From positions 15,500,001 through 15,564,000 of the forward strand of contig NC_091968.1 of assembly GCF_036711975.1 (NCBI RefSeq): a stretch of DNA of 64,000 nt, written 5' to 3'. The notes beneath the pieces are model-generated. The model saw nothing but the letters and a program-made list of their open reading frames with translations. It made no database searches and had not been told where the DNA came from. The DNA comes from Onthophagus taurus. Lineage: Eukaryota > Arthropoda > Insecta > Coleoptera > Scarabaeidae. Position numbers and translations under genes: made by a program. Numbering within the stretch: the first letter of the stretch is position 1; every line of letters starts with the position of its first letter. Positions 50,180 to 61,439 of the stretch are shown here, piece after piece.

Positions 50180-50676
50180 TGAGTAACGGCACTGTTGACT
50201 GCTCCGCGATTCTATCTCAGTTATAGTTTAGGATTCCTGTTCGACCATCCCGTGATTTATCGTTATTTTACGTGCCTTGTACTAATACAAATGCGTTTTC
50301 TAACTCCGTGGTCCCTCGTCTTATGTTTTCTTTTAACAATTTTTGTTCTGATTTAGACTTGTTTGCTTTTCCCCGGTCTACATTTAGGAAATTGGTTAAT
50401 GACCTCCCATGTGCATCTCGTGCGCCGTTTGACTGCGACGTTAATTATTTTTTTTGATTGATTTTTTTTTCAATATTTTTGATTATTAGTTTTGCTTAAG
50501 TTTCACTTTTTTGATAAATTTTATTTCTGTTGCTATTTTTTGTTAACCTGTTTGATATTTTTTTTGTTACTTATTGCTAAATTCTTGTTTTTAGTTTATA
50601 ATATTGTATATTTTTAGTGGATGCTTCGCTGGGCTTGTCCCGTCTGCATCCCAAATAAAATAAAATAAAATAAAAT
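50180..50676 (+). pseudogene. 3' terminal fragment of a LINE
   Basis: A short frame ending at 50457 has the end pattern of LINE ORF2 proteins (N-S-V-V-P-R-L-M...D-L-D-L-F...T-F-R). It is followed by a 3' UTR with GGATGCTTCGCTGGGCTTGT and the tail (AAATA)n at 50653-50676. The upstream bases belong to the same copy. Confidence 0.6.
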
Positions 50677-50889
50677 TTGGTAATGTATATAATGTACTTC
50701 ATTGTAATATTGATAATAGAAATTCCAACAATTTGTGAGATAAGCCAAATATTATTTAATTAGTTGTTATATTATTTTATAGTGGTTAAAACAACTGATT
50801 GTTCTTGTAGAAAATTCAATAACTTATTGCAGATTGAACAACCACCTTAGTAGACAATAAACACAAAATCGGTGATGTGCAACAAACCG

Positions 50890-51895
50890 CCCAGCAACAA
50901 ACTTTTTCATTTATATTTCCACCTACTTCTCGGGTAGTTACCATATCTTCGTTATCTAGAAAGATAGCGAAAAACTAAGCACACGAATGGAAAGCTCTTT
51001 CCAACCGTGTGCTTAGGACTCTCAAAGGTCTTTTCTCTATCTTAAACCGAGTTTTCGTCCGCCGATATGTTGATAATAAGAGCAAGAAAAAATAAGAAAC
51101 GTCGCGCTGCATTCAATTTACCTCAAAATTACCAAACTTCAAGGCCTTGTGCAGCCGTTACCAGATGGAAATTTAATAAATGGTTTACATATTCGGAAAG
51201 AGCTGACCTTGCACTATCTTATTCCGAGTTTTCGTCCGTGAATATCTGTCGGCGTCTGTAAAAAAACTTTCCTGAAAAAGAGCCTACAGTTGGCGATAAT
51301 GAGAGCAAGAAAAAATAAGAAACGTCACGTTGCCACGAATGCCGCGGCTAAACTACGCTTGTGTCAACAACTCTCTTATCTGACGGGGAGGAGACTCTAA
51401 AACTATATTTATCTTATGGGAAATTTTCTGCTCTTTTCATCGGTATATCACATCTCAATCACACGTTTGCACAATGGTTGTTCAGACCAACAACAAACTT
51501 TTTCCTTGTATTTCCGTCTACTTTTCGGGCCAATATTTTCGTTATCTAGAAAGATAGCGAAAAACTAAGAACACGGTGGGAACGTTTGGTCTTTTCTATA
51601 TCTTAAATAGTAAAAATAAGAAACGACACACTGCATTTAAATCACCTCAAAATTGCCCAACTTTAAGGATTTGTGCAACCGTTACCAGATGGAAATGATA
51701 CAAACGGTTTACACATTCGAAAAGAATTGGAATATCTTATTCCGAGTTTTCGTCCGTCAATATCTGCCGGCGTCTGTAAAAGAAACGCTTCTAAAAGACA
51801 ACCTACAGGTATCAAAACGTAATCACTTCGTACCCTAACTTTCTTATTTGATTAAGGAAAAACTGAGACAATACATATACCATCAGAAATAGAAT
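50890..51895 (+). repeat. Left inverted repeat of a foldback (MULE/NOF-like) element
   Basis: Contains two direct, diverged copies of a ~300-400-bp unit (about 50898-51290 and 51490-51800), both with AACAAACTTTTTC, TTATCTAGAAAGATAGCGAAAAACTAAG and GAGTTTTCGTCCG blocks. Its inner part (about 51626-51895) is mirrored at 57409-57611. Long, internally repetitive arms are characteristic of foldback elements. The short frames here are not genes I can name. Confidence 0.65.
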
Positions 51896-53276
51896 GTAGT
51901 AATAATGAATCAGTCTCAGGATCAAAACCAGAAAATGTAAGTAGTCACTCTCCTTAAGTTCCTACTCCTGTAAAAAACATATTTAATGCTGGGCAATCTG
52001 TTGTGGAAACTTATAAAGTTTTACCACATGGTACAAAAAAATTCTCAAGGTGTACTGTATATGAAGGTACATTCTATTTAAAACCTAACGAAATAAACTA
52101 CGTAAGGTTAACAATAAAACACCACATTACCATTTATATTAAAGGAAAAGATAAAATCAGTTAATTCCACTTACACGGTAAACATAAAAAAATCATATTT
52201 CTCGATACAGAAGAATACATGGAGGATTTATGGTTACTGTGCCCATACTGAATGTAAGATATTTTTGTTAACAATAGATTTAAAGGAATGTCAAGGTATG
52301 GCCAAGGTCTTAAGTTCATCTCTAAACTTTAATCATAGAGAAAAGTTAACGCGCTACAAGATATGAAACGTCGTACTGCATTAAGTATGCGGATGCAGCA
52401 TGTACGAAACGTATCGAAAGTAGTGTTCATTGCAAAAATCTCAGCAATGTGAAGTCTTTAACTGTGTACAGAAAGATAAAGACTCAGTCATCGAAACGGC
52501 TTGACACAGATGAGGACGACATTTTTGACTTAATTCTCATGCAAAGAGAGAACACGGAATACATACAATTTGTTAGGCAGCCGTTGACAGTTTATATTTT
52601 TAGCAAGGATCAGCTAAGCATCATAAAAGAAATTAAAAACGTTGCTACGTTACACCTAGATGCCACTGGCAGTGTAGTACGTAAACCTTATCAAGCAAGC
52701 ATGTCTTGTACTACGCTAGTGTAGTATCACTGCCAAATCAGACGGTATTTCCCGTTGTGGAATGTGTAACGTCAAAACATGCTCAGGCATCTATAGCATC
52801 TTGGCTTTTAGGGTTTAAATAGTACTGCTTGGCTAATTACAAGTGGCCTTTATTTTCTCGATTCATCGATGCTAGTATTTAATGGAATTACCGTGATAGC
52901 CTACTTAAAATATGCCTATGAAGTAGTTTTAAATTTCTCAGCAAAACATACATCCGTTATGCCCGGGATACACGAGGCTAGTTTTGTAAGCTAGGATAGC
53001 AAGCTAGTGCTAGTAAGCTAGCAAGCTAGTGCATCTATCTTCGTGTATACAAAACTAGCTTTACTCCAGGCTAGTAAGCTAGTGTCTGAAGCCAGGATAG
53101 TTTAATAGCTTGCCGTTCTATTTTTAAAGCTAGTAAGCTTCCCCCACCACTGATTTTGCTGTGCTGACTTCGGTTTAGCTTCGTGTGGCCGGGGAAGCTA
53201 GTATCCGTTCGGCTAGTGCGCAGTGTCCACGCGGTTTTGTTTGTCTGACTGCAACTACGTATGTTTCTGCAACGAG

Positions 53277-55132
53277 ATGCCGAAACTAAGTAACGAAATA
53301 AATTTAAAGTTTGTACAATTGTACCGTGAGAAGGAATGTCTATGGAACGCTACCATTCCGTTTTATAAAGACAAATCTATGCGAGATTCAGCACTACAAA
53401 AAATGTGTGGCGAATTATTGACAATGGGTATACAAATAAATACCAAAGAAGTAAAAAATAAAATAAAAAATTTAAGAGCAACTTATTGTCAAGAACTGTC
53501 AAAAATTGATAAATCAACCAGGTCTGGAGCTCGTTCTCAAGAGGAATATACGTCAAAGTTAAATTGGTTCAAGGAAATGCACAGTTTCATTAAAAATGTA
53601 CCCATGAAAAGAAAAACAACGGTAAGTGAATTGTTTTCATTCATTATTTATTTATTAAGTATTACTTATTATCTATTTATTATACCTACAGCACAGAATA
53701 AAGTAGTATGTAGTACAAGCGTACAGAAGAATCACTCTTGAACAATACTTCAGTTTAGGTATAAAAATTAATGATTATCTTATCATTCTTGATTGCCAAG
53801 ATACAGCACCTTTATTGTTAAAGTAGTTTTTAAAGGTTTCTCTTTTCTGGATTGCTGAAATCGAAGAATGGTTACTTCCTTGGTGACATATGCTTTGTAA
53901 ACCTTCTGTATCTGTTCTCCATGAGCCAAGAGGGGAGTTTCCTGTTTCAATATCTTCATGGTCGACATCACTGCTGGTTAGATAAGTGTTTCGATTTTAT
54001 TTTCTCAACCAATTATGCAAAGCACATGCTGCTAATACAATTTTATCCACTGTATCTACATTAGCTGCTATTGGTTTTTGAAATACACGAAATCGGCTTG
54101 CCAATATCCCAAAGGCATTTTCCATTACACGTCTGGCTCTGGATAGTCGGTAATTGAAAACTTTCTGTGGCAATGTTAAGTTGTCGCCTGGATAAGGTTT
54201 AAAATGTATGATTTTAAAGGAAATGCGGCATCAGCAACAATCACTCCACCATTTGGTAAACGATTATTCTCCAGTTTATTATATATGGAACAATTTTTAA
54301 TTTTTAATTGTAATCAACTATTTCCATAAGAACTATACTGAATACTTTTTTATAATTGAAATATATAGGTCCACTATTACCAGGAGCTAAAATTTGAATA
54401 TGCTTTCCATCAATGGCACCGTAGCAAAATGGGAAATTCCATCTGTTTCTAAATCCATTTTCTATTTCCGCCCATTCTTCGAAATTAGTAGGGATCTGTA
54501 AAAATATACAGTTTATAATTAGTAAAATAATTGTTTTTTTTTCAGGACAGTGAAGAGTCAGCAGTGGATGAAGAACGAACCAATACTGAAAATCTGAATA
54601 TCGATAATGTTAACAATGATGACAATGATGCAATGTCAGAAAATTTTTCACAACCTACGTCTACATTAAATGATATAACGCAACGCAACAAGTCCGCGGA
54701 AATAACTACGAAAACAACAGTACCAGCTGCAGCGAAACCATCTACATCTAAATCACAGCTCAAAGTGTCAGAGACACCAGCCCCAAAAAAGAAAAAAATT
54801 GCGCAAGTGGCAACATTGGCAACGAAATTAGGTCGCTCACGAATGATTTAAATAGAGACCATACAATAATACCACAACAAAATGAACACGATATTTTTGG
54901 AGCATTTGTAGCTAGCCAACTTAAAATGTTATCATCTATTCAGGCTGTTACTGCTCGGAATGAAATCAATGCTACATTATCTCATTGTCGAAAGACGGAT
55001 TTAAATTATAGTAATACAACATTTTCATACCAGACACCGAGTCACGAGTCTTCAGACACGACATTCAGTATTGACTATGAAGATTCAACGAACGTTTTCG
55101 ATGTGATTACCACAGCATTCAAAAATGCATAA
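53277..55132 (+). pseudogene. Harbinger MADF/BESS-like accessory gene
   Basis: Exon 1 (53277-53621): MADF domain with F-V-Q-L-Y-R-E-K-E-C-L-W-N and I-K-N-L-R-A-T-Y, ending at a GTAAGT donor. Intron 53622-54545. Exon 2 (from 54546 after TTTTTTTTTCAG): acidic and Ser/Thr-rich linker, then K-K-K-K nuclear signal. The end (D-I-F-G-A-F-V-A-S-Q-L-K-M-L, BESS-like interaction motif) is in another frame after a slip near 54835, to TAA at 55130-55132. The intron contains the transposase's second exon on the other strand. Such proteins bind the transposase and element ends. Confidence 0.75.
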
Positions 55133-55667
55133 TGTTGTGGAGGTGGAAAAACATCACGTTCTTTGTTATTATTCCCAAATGTATTTTTAATAAATAAAAA
55201 ATAATACAAACCTTAATGTTTTCTTCCAATACCTTGTAGATTTCGACACATACTTCTGGTATAAATTTGCCTATAGCACATCTTGAAACCCGATAAAAGT
55301 GACTAAGCCTCCTGTAACTAATACCGGACGAAAGAAAATCTAAAGTGATCTCCAATTTTATTCTAGCAGGTAACGCCTGTCTCATTATTGTATCCATTCC
55401 TTGTATTTTTGGCGTCACAAGACTCAACAGAATATCAGACATATCGGGCGTCATTTGCAAAATACTCTTGTACTCGCCTATATCGTTATTGCAAAGTTCT
55501 TTTAAAAGTAAAGCAGATGATCCACGTTCATTCCTTCTTAAAAGCCATGGTCTTGTCTATACACGTTTTTCTAATACATCTTCTAGTAATTCGTCTAATG
55601 CAAATGGACATAGTTTCCGAATTAACTGTTTCAGTCGTATTGTGTTTTTCTTACGAATGCAGTTCAT
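53783..55667 (-). pseudogene. Harbinger DDE transposase, two exons
   Basis: Exon A (55667-55212) holds the helix-turn-helix region (D-T-I-M-R-Q-A-L-P-A-R-I-K-L, then Y-R-V-S-R-C-A-I-G) with one TAG near its start, ending at a GTTTGT donor. Exon B (54495-53783) begins after a TTTTTACAG acceptor with E-E-W-A-E-I-E...F-C-Y-G-A-I-D-G-K-H-I (first Asp), then N-S-G...Y-F-N-Y-K-K and G-G-V-I-V-A-D-A-A-F-P-L. Later frames are broken. The intron (55211-54496) contains the MADF gene's second exon in antisense. Confidence 0.75.
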
Positions 55668-57050
55668 TTTACTTCACGGACGTTTTGTACCGTCAATACC
55701 GTGAACCGTCTGCAATGGTACTGGCTTGGCTGGGTTAAAATTACTGGCATCATGTAAACAGCACTAGCATCTTCCAAGCGTGGACAGCAAGCCAGGACAG
55801 TTATCTAGCTTACCTAGCTTGCTATCCTAGCTTACAAAACTAGCCTCGTGTATCCCGGGCATTACGAATATACAGTTATGTTGTTCCCACGTGCACAAAA
55901 ATAGATATCAATTAGTAAATACAGATTATAAAGAAAAAAAGACGAAGATATTATTAAAACAAATACTTAAGCTTTTACTAAATGCGGAATATGTTTGCTT
56001 CGTCGAAACAATTATAAAAGAAATAGCAGTATTTACATTGTCACCTGTAAAGTCCGAGAAAACCGAATTTTCTGTTGCGTTCTTCCAAGATGCTGTACTG
56101 GAAAATACTGTGCAGGTTGATATTCAAGAACATGAAGATCAAGAAACTGGAAGAACGTATGTAGACGAGCCTAATGTTAGTGGAAACACATTCTATGTCC
56201 ATTTTTCTAAAATAATTGAAGAGGTAAAAAGAGCGCATATATGTACTCAAGTTAAAACGGGTTGTTGCAATGAATTTTTTTCGTCTCAATTTATGCCAAA
56301 ATTCTTAACGAAAATAGCCTTATCAAAAGAGTATGAAAATAATTCCCCAAAGAAACTTTCTCAAGATCAATTCTACCACACCGTAACCATTTTAATATGT
56401 ACCTAGATAATTTTGTTATTGATTATTACCTAGAAATACTTGTGCAATCACAAAACAATAATACCATAAAAATATTTCCTTGTGAACCCGTTCAAAGTAT
56501 GCGATTAACACCATCATATCAACCTAGTCCAACTACATCATGTTTAATTTTTCTAATTAACATGGATAATAACCATTGGTGTTTAGCCGTTGCGAACATA
56601 AATACGCACACGTTTTATGTTCTCGATCCGTCAACTAGTAACAAACAAAGTTCGTTACAATATTTATCACAATTTCAGAGTCTCTTAAGACCTATATCTC
56701 GTCCACACCCATTTGTTACGTATAAATTAAAAGAGATTGTAAAGTATTGCAAACAGCAATATGGTTTTAATTGTGGTGTATTATTATGTTTGTTAAAAAG
56801 AAAGAGGTTTGATACCATAAATCCTGCTGAATATAGAAAGCAAATAAGAAATGTGATATTAAAAAACAATAAAAAGACATTAGATCAGTGTTTGTATTGT
56901 GCTGAAAAAGTGGCAGATATTATCTGTATTAAGTGTGGCCAACACGTCCACAAAATATGTAGCCCTAACAAGTATTTGACAGCCGAATTATATCATTTCG
57001 AACTGTGTACATACTTACTAAGAAAACAGAGATGTAAAAAAATTGTTTGA

Positions 57051-57408
57051 AATAACAGCAAATATAATGTTATTTAATGTTATATTGTTATTATAGTAAA
57101 GAGTTTACACAACGCTAATTGTAAGACTAATAAAGAGATTATTATTATTATTATTGGCTCAAATTTTCTTTTAAGTAATGCCGATCGTTAACCTTAAAAC
57201 CTATTAGTGGTCCTTTTAAGAGACGTGTTGCAAAATAAATTTTTCAAAAAATGTTCTGTTTTGATGTAATAGATAATAAAATTAAAGGAAAATACAAAAA
57301 AAATTTTTGATCAAAAGAATAACTTTATGCACTAATGGGTTAATCAAACAGACATCTTTAAAAAAATTTATAAACTGAGTTAAAATGGAAAGGTTGGTAA
57401 CATTACCA
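57051..57408. other. 3' flank of the foldback gene, (ATT)n, no gene
   Basis: AT-rich with an AATAAAGAGATTATTATT polyadenylation-like stretch at about 57129; no frame of interest. Confidence 0.4.
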
Positions 57409-57611
57409 GATTCAAAACTTCTGATGAAAATTTCTGATGGTATACGTATTGTCACAGTTTTTCCATCATCAAATAAGAAAGTTAGGTTAAGAAGTGATTA
57501 CGTTTTATTACCTGTAGGTTGTCTTTCAGGAGCGTTTCTTTTACAGACGCCGGTCTGGTAACGGCTGCACAAGGCCTTAAAGTTGGGTAATTTTGAGGTA
57601 ATTTAAATGCA
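57409..57611 (-). repeat. Right inverted repeat of the foldback element, truncated
   Basis: Reverse complement of about 51626-51895 with one internal deletion (~70 bp); cut off at 57611 by a LINE insertion. Confidence 0.75.
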
Positions 57612-58530
57612 GTGTGCCAAAGACTTTTGATGCTTCAAAGACAGTAAGATCAGGAGTAGGCATGGGCATCAGTGGACCAAATAGCCACATCAAATTGCCC
57701 CTCAGCTCGGACTTAACAATTTTCCAAGCAGAAGTTCTTGCTATAAACTTCTGCACCGCTTTGAACCTACAGAAGGGACAAAAAGGTGCATCCATAAACA
57801 TTTTCACAGACAGTCGGGCCGCCTTACAGGCAATTCAGGCCTACACGTGTGACTGCGCACTGATCAGAGAGTGTACCAACAACCTGAGAGAACTCGCTAG
57901 GGGCAATGATGTTACCCTATGGTGGGTTCCAGGTCACAGCAACATTGAGGGCAATGAGAAGGCCGACAAACTGGCCAAAGAGGCAGCAAACACGCCCTTC
58001 ATTGGACCCCAACCTGGTTGTGGACTACAAAAAAGCCACCTAAAACAAATAATCCACAACTGGGAGGTTTCAAAGATAGCCTTACGCTGGAAAGAACTTC
58101 CAGGTCACAGACAAGCGAAGAGTATGATAACTCCGTCGCAAAACAAAACCAAAGAGGTTTTATGCCTCAGCAAAGGGGATCTAAGAACGCTCTCAGGCTA
58201 CCTGACCGGCCATGCGCCCCTAAAATACCACATCTTCCACATTGGACAAGCTGAGGATCAAACTTGTCGACTATGCAACGACGAGTCAGAAACTGCTGAA
58301 CATATACTGTGCAATTGCGTCGCAGGAGGCCGTCTAAGACACAACATCTTCGGTAAAACTCCCCGTTACCTACCGACATAAAGGTTCAAGACCTTACTAC
58401 AATACTAAGGTTCATTAAGGACCTACATTTGCCCTAAACCTTTGGAGGGCTAAAGTTACAATAGATCTTATAGGTCGCGGTAACGAGAGGGGTCGCTCTC
58501 CTCAGCCCGGCAGCAATAATAATAATAATC
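57612..58530 (+). pseudogene. 5'-truncated LINE with RNase H domain (I/LOA/R1-group)
   Basis: A 255-codon frame (57614-58381). RNase H motifs: E in Q-A-E-V-L-A, T-D-S-R-A-A-L-Q-A-I, V-P-G-H-S-N-I-E-G-N-E-K-A-D. Then the C-terminal zinc finger C-R-L-C...E-H-I-L-C-N-C typical of these ORF2 proteins. The 3' UTR ends (AAT)n at about 58513-58530. The first residues of RNase H are lost at the insertion junction. Confidence 0.8.
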
Positions 58531-58534
58531 ATTT

Positions 58535-60834
58535 GCGTACCCTCCGCAGAGCCAATTACATCGACCGTTGCCGTCAAGAACACCATCGCTAGAACCTTCA
58601 AGCTGGGTGGAGGAATTGATTAATTTGCCTGAAAAAGTTGAAGTCAAACGGAAATTGGATACTACTGGAGATACACACCTTCCAGATTCACCTCGAAAAA
58701 AGAAACTAAAGCTACATTTATTTCCTATTATTTCTAAGTTGCGAAGAAAGAAGAATCTAAAATTAGAAGAAATGATAAATCAGAGGAAATATCCTCTAAG
58801 GTCCTGTAAAACTATAATGCATATGTAATTGAAGGGTAGAAAGAATAAATGGCTACCTGAAGAAAAAAGATTTGCTCTGGCATTTTATTATAAAAGTCCA
58901 TCATCCTATAATCATCTACGCAAGGAAATTATACTACCAGGAATAAGCACAATTCAGAGATGGTTAGGGCAGTCAAAATTCTTACCTGGATTCAACACAT
59001 CCTTTTTACAACAGATTAAATCCAAAGTGGAAGGTTGGGTTGGGTTGGGTTGGGTCCAAAGTGTGTTATCTGTTTTGATGAAATGGCAATTAAAGAATGC
59101 TTGAATACAATAAATCCTTAGATTTTATAGAAGGATTTGAAGACTTGGGACACTTAGGGCGCACGAAACGTATTGCGAGATATGCGTTAGTTTTCATGGC
59201 CAGAGGTCTGTACGCTTCCTGGAAAATTGCGCTTTGCTATTTTTTAACACACACAGGGTGCACTTACAAAGCAATTGAAGCAAATTATTGCTGAAGTTGT
59301 AGAAAACTGTTTCTCGATTGGATTACATCCACTAGCAACAATATGCGATCAAGGTACTACTAATCAGAGTGCATATAAATCTTTAGGCGTTACTAAAACC
59401 ACACCATACTTCCATGTTAATACAAAAAAAATTGTAGCACTTTTTGACACCCCCCACCTTATTAAGGCCTCCGCAATAATTTATTAGCTGCTAATTTTCA
59501 ATTGGATAAAAACATAATCAGCTTTGAGGATGTGAGAAAATGCTGGAGTATTGATAACAGCAAGAAGAGTAGGGCTATGATAAAAATTACCGAAAAGCAT
59601 GTGTATCTTAAAGGGTTCCAGAAAATGTCGGTTAAGCTTGCTACACAAGTATTCAGCCATACAGTGGCAAGCGTTTTAAGGACGTGTATTGTCACTAAGG
59701 AAATAACGTCTACGTCCGTGGAAAGTACAACCCAATTTATTGACAACATCAACAATCTCTTTGATCGCCTAAATAGCAAGCGCTTGTATGCAAGTAACCC
59801 GTATGCTTGCGCATTGTATTCTAAAAATGCTACGGTATTGGATACATTGCATAAAGCTCAGGAATGGGTGCCGAAGCTTGTCAAAGCTGATAAAAATGGT
59901 GCAAGATCTAAACCACCTTGTTTTTCGGGCTTGGAGCAAACCATAGCAGGTATTTTGTTGTTATTTAAGAGTGAACAAGAAGGAGATGGTTTAGTATACA
60001 TATTAAGGAATAAATTAAACCAGGATATTCTCGAACATTTCTTCTCTACCGTTCGACAAAAAGGAGGATATAATCCAAACCCAACAGCGCGAACATTCCA
60101 CACTAGTTTTCGGTCTAAAGCAGTAAATTCGCTGCTGCGACCTGCTCGGCATGGCAACTGCGAAACTTTAGACGCTGAAGAAATGGTTGAGGACCTATTG
60201 GATATGCAGCATGAAGATTTATTAAGCTCTTTGGCTCCTTTACAAGTGCCGACTGAAGACCTTCTTAAAGAACCATCTTCATCCAATGTCAACGGAGACG
60301 TCTGTAAAAGAGGTTGTACTTACTAACATAACCTTGAACGAGCAATCATTGAAATTGTGCAGTATAAAATACTTCGCTGGATATTTAGCTCAACATAGCC
60401 TTAAAAGTACCAACTGTATTGTCTGCCAAGAAATGCTAGTGAACACAAACACCACATTGGGAAGCGAAAATGAAGCGCTAATATTTTATAAATCATACAA
60501 CATTGCAAAGGCAGGTGGAGGGTCATCTGGTGGCTTAGTTGCACCATCCGAGTTGCTATTCAATATTGTTGAGGTTGCACTTGATGATTTTGAAAGTATG
60601 TTTTATAAATTAAAGGACAGAAAAAATGTGATACATCATATTTTTAACAGATTATTTAACAAAATTAAACCTATAAGTATCAATATGAATGATAATTGTG
60701 TAATGCACATATCATCATTAGTGGAACATTTACTAATAGTAAAAGTTAAAAAAGAGTGCAAAAACTATAGTACAGCGAAACTTACTAAAACGCAAAAGGA
60801 AAATCCGAAATTGAAAAAAATTACTCACAAATAA
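58535..60834 (+). pseudogene. P-element transposase, 5'-truncated
   Basis: Order of pieces: basic linker; F-A-L-A-F-Y-Y-K-S-P and I-S-T-I-Q-R-W-L (58829-59030); E-Y-N-K-S-L-D-F-I-E-G-F-E-D-L-G (catalytic-region start); C-D-Q-G-T-T-N-Q-S (59347); F-D-T-P-H-L-I-K-A (59450); long GTP-binding/insertion region (59502 on) and the C-terminal Q-D-I-L-E-H-F-F-S-T-V-R-Q-K-G-G (60022-60070); an additional C-terminal segment in another frame to 60834. Four or more frame changes; the N-terminal THAP DNA-binding domain is missing. A TTGGG repeat interrupts it at 59034-59056. Confidence 0.85.
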
Positions 60835-61439
60835 ATTATTCTAATATTGTTGTCCATAGTTTTCTTTTATATTTGTACTGTACCTTACTCTATGTATCCT
60901 ATTTAATCCAGAAAATTATGTTCACATTCAAAGTATATATCGAGGTAGATTTTTTTTATACTTAAAAGTATGGTTTTGTTTATATTTTTTGATTTACTTT
61001 TAATTTTATAGAAATTAATTTAAAATTTATACTACTGTAATGTCAAACGTTCCTCGAAGAAGTCACCATTGTGCTGTGTGAATTAACATTAATTATAATT
61101 ACATTACCTTATGAAAATTACCATGGCCTACTAATCGGAAGTTTTATTGAAGGCGCGGTAGAATAACATACTATTAACGGTTTCAAACATATTTAAGATA
61201 CTTGACTTTTACATAATAAAAGTAATTATTTATTGTAGTGCATTTTGTATGTATATACGTAGGTATCCATATTTTGGAATGTTCAATTTCACTTTACCGC
61301 CATCTAGTGCTTAATAGACGGCGAGTTTAGTAGCCATATGTATAGGTTTGTATGACAACAACAAACAAGGTCATCAACCTCGATCGGGGTTTATTGTAAC
61401 TGCTGCGACATCTATCCGCAATCTTTTGAAGATGATTAT
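60835..61439. other. AT-rich gap, nothing recognised
   Basis: No frame, repeat or end motif stood out; probably P-element 3' flank. Confidence 0.3.

Larger units (their letters stand above)
52960..55861. mobile_element. PIF/Harbinger transposon, 2.9 kb
   Basis: Ends TGCCCGGGATACACGAGGCTAG and complement, flanked by TTA on both sides (52957-52959, 55862-55864), the 3-bp duplication of Harbinger. Subterminal DNA is full of AAGCTAGT/GCTAGC motifs. Two genes: a MADF gene (+) and the transposase (-), with exons interdigitated. Confidence 0.92.
51905..57050 (+). pseudogene. MULE/NOF-like element gene with ULP1-type C-terminus, split by Harbinger
   Basis: Coding pieces between the foldback arms. 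52440-52959 shows I-K-T-Q...F-V-R-Q-P-L-T-V, H-L-D-A-T-G-S-V-V-R-K-P and, after frame changes, a conserved T-S-K-H-A-Q-A-S-I-A-S-W-L-like stretch. After the Harbinger insertion (52960-55861) the gene resumes in frame at 55865 and runs to TGA 57048-57050. The C-terminal part (56397-57050) looks like a ULP1/C48 cysteine protease: N-N-H-W-C-L-A (His), V-L-D-P-S (Asp), Q-Y-G-F-N-C-G-V (Gln and Cys), then C-x-x-C pairs of a possible zinc finger. Frame changes near 52250-52440 and 56400 make it a pseudogene. MULE/NOF assignment rests on arms plus these motifs. Confidence 0.55.
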
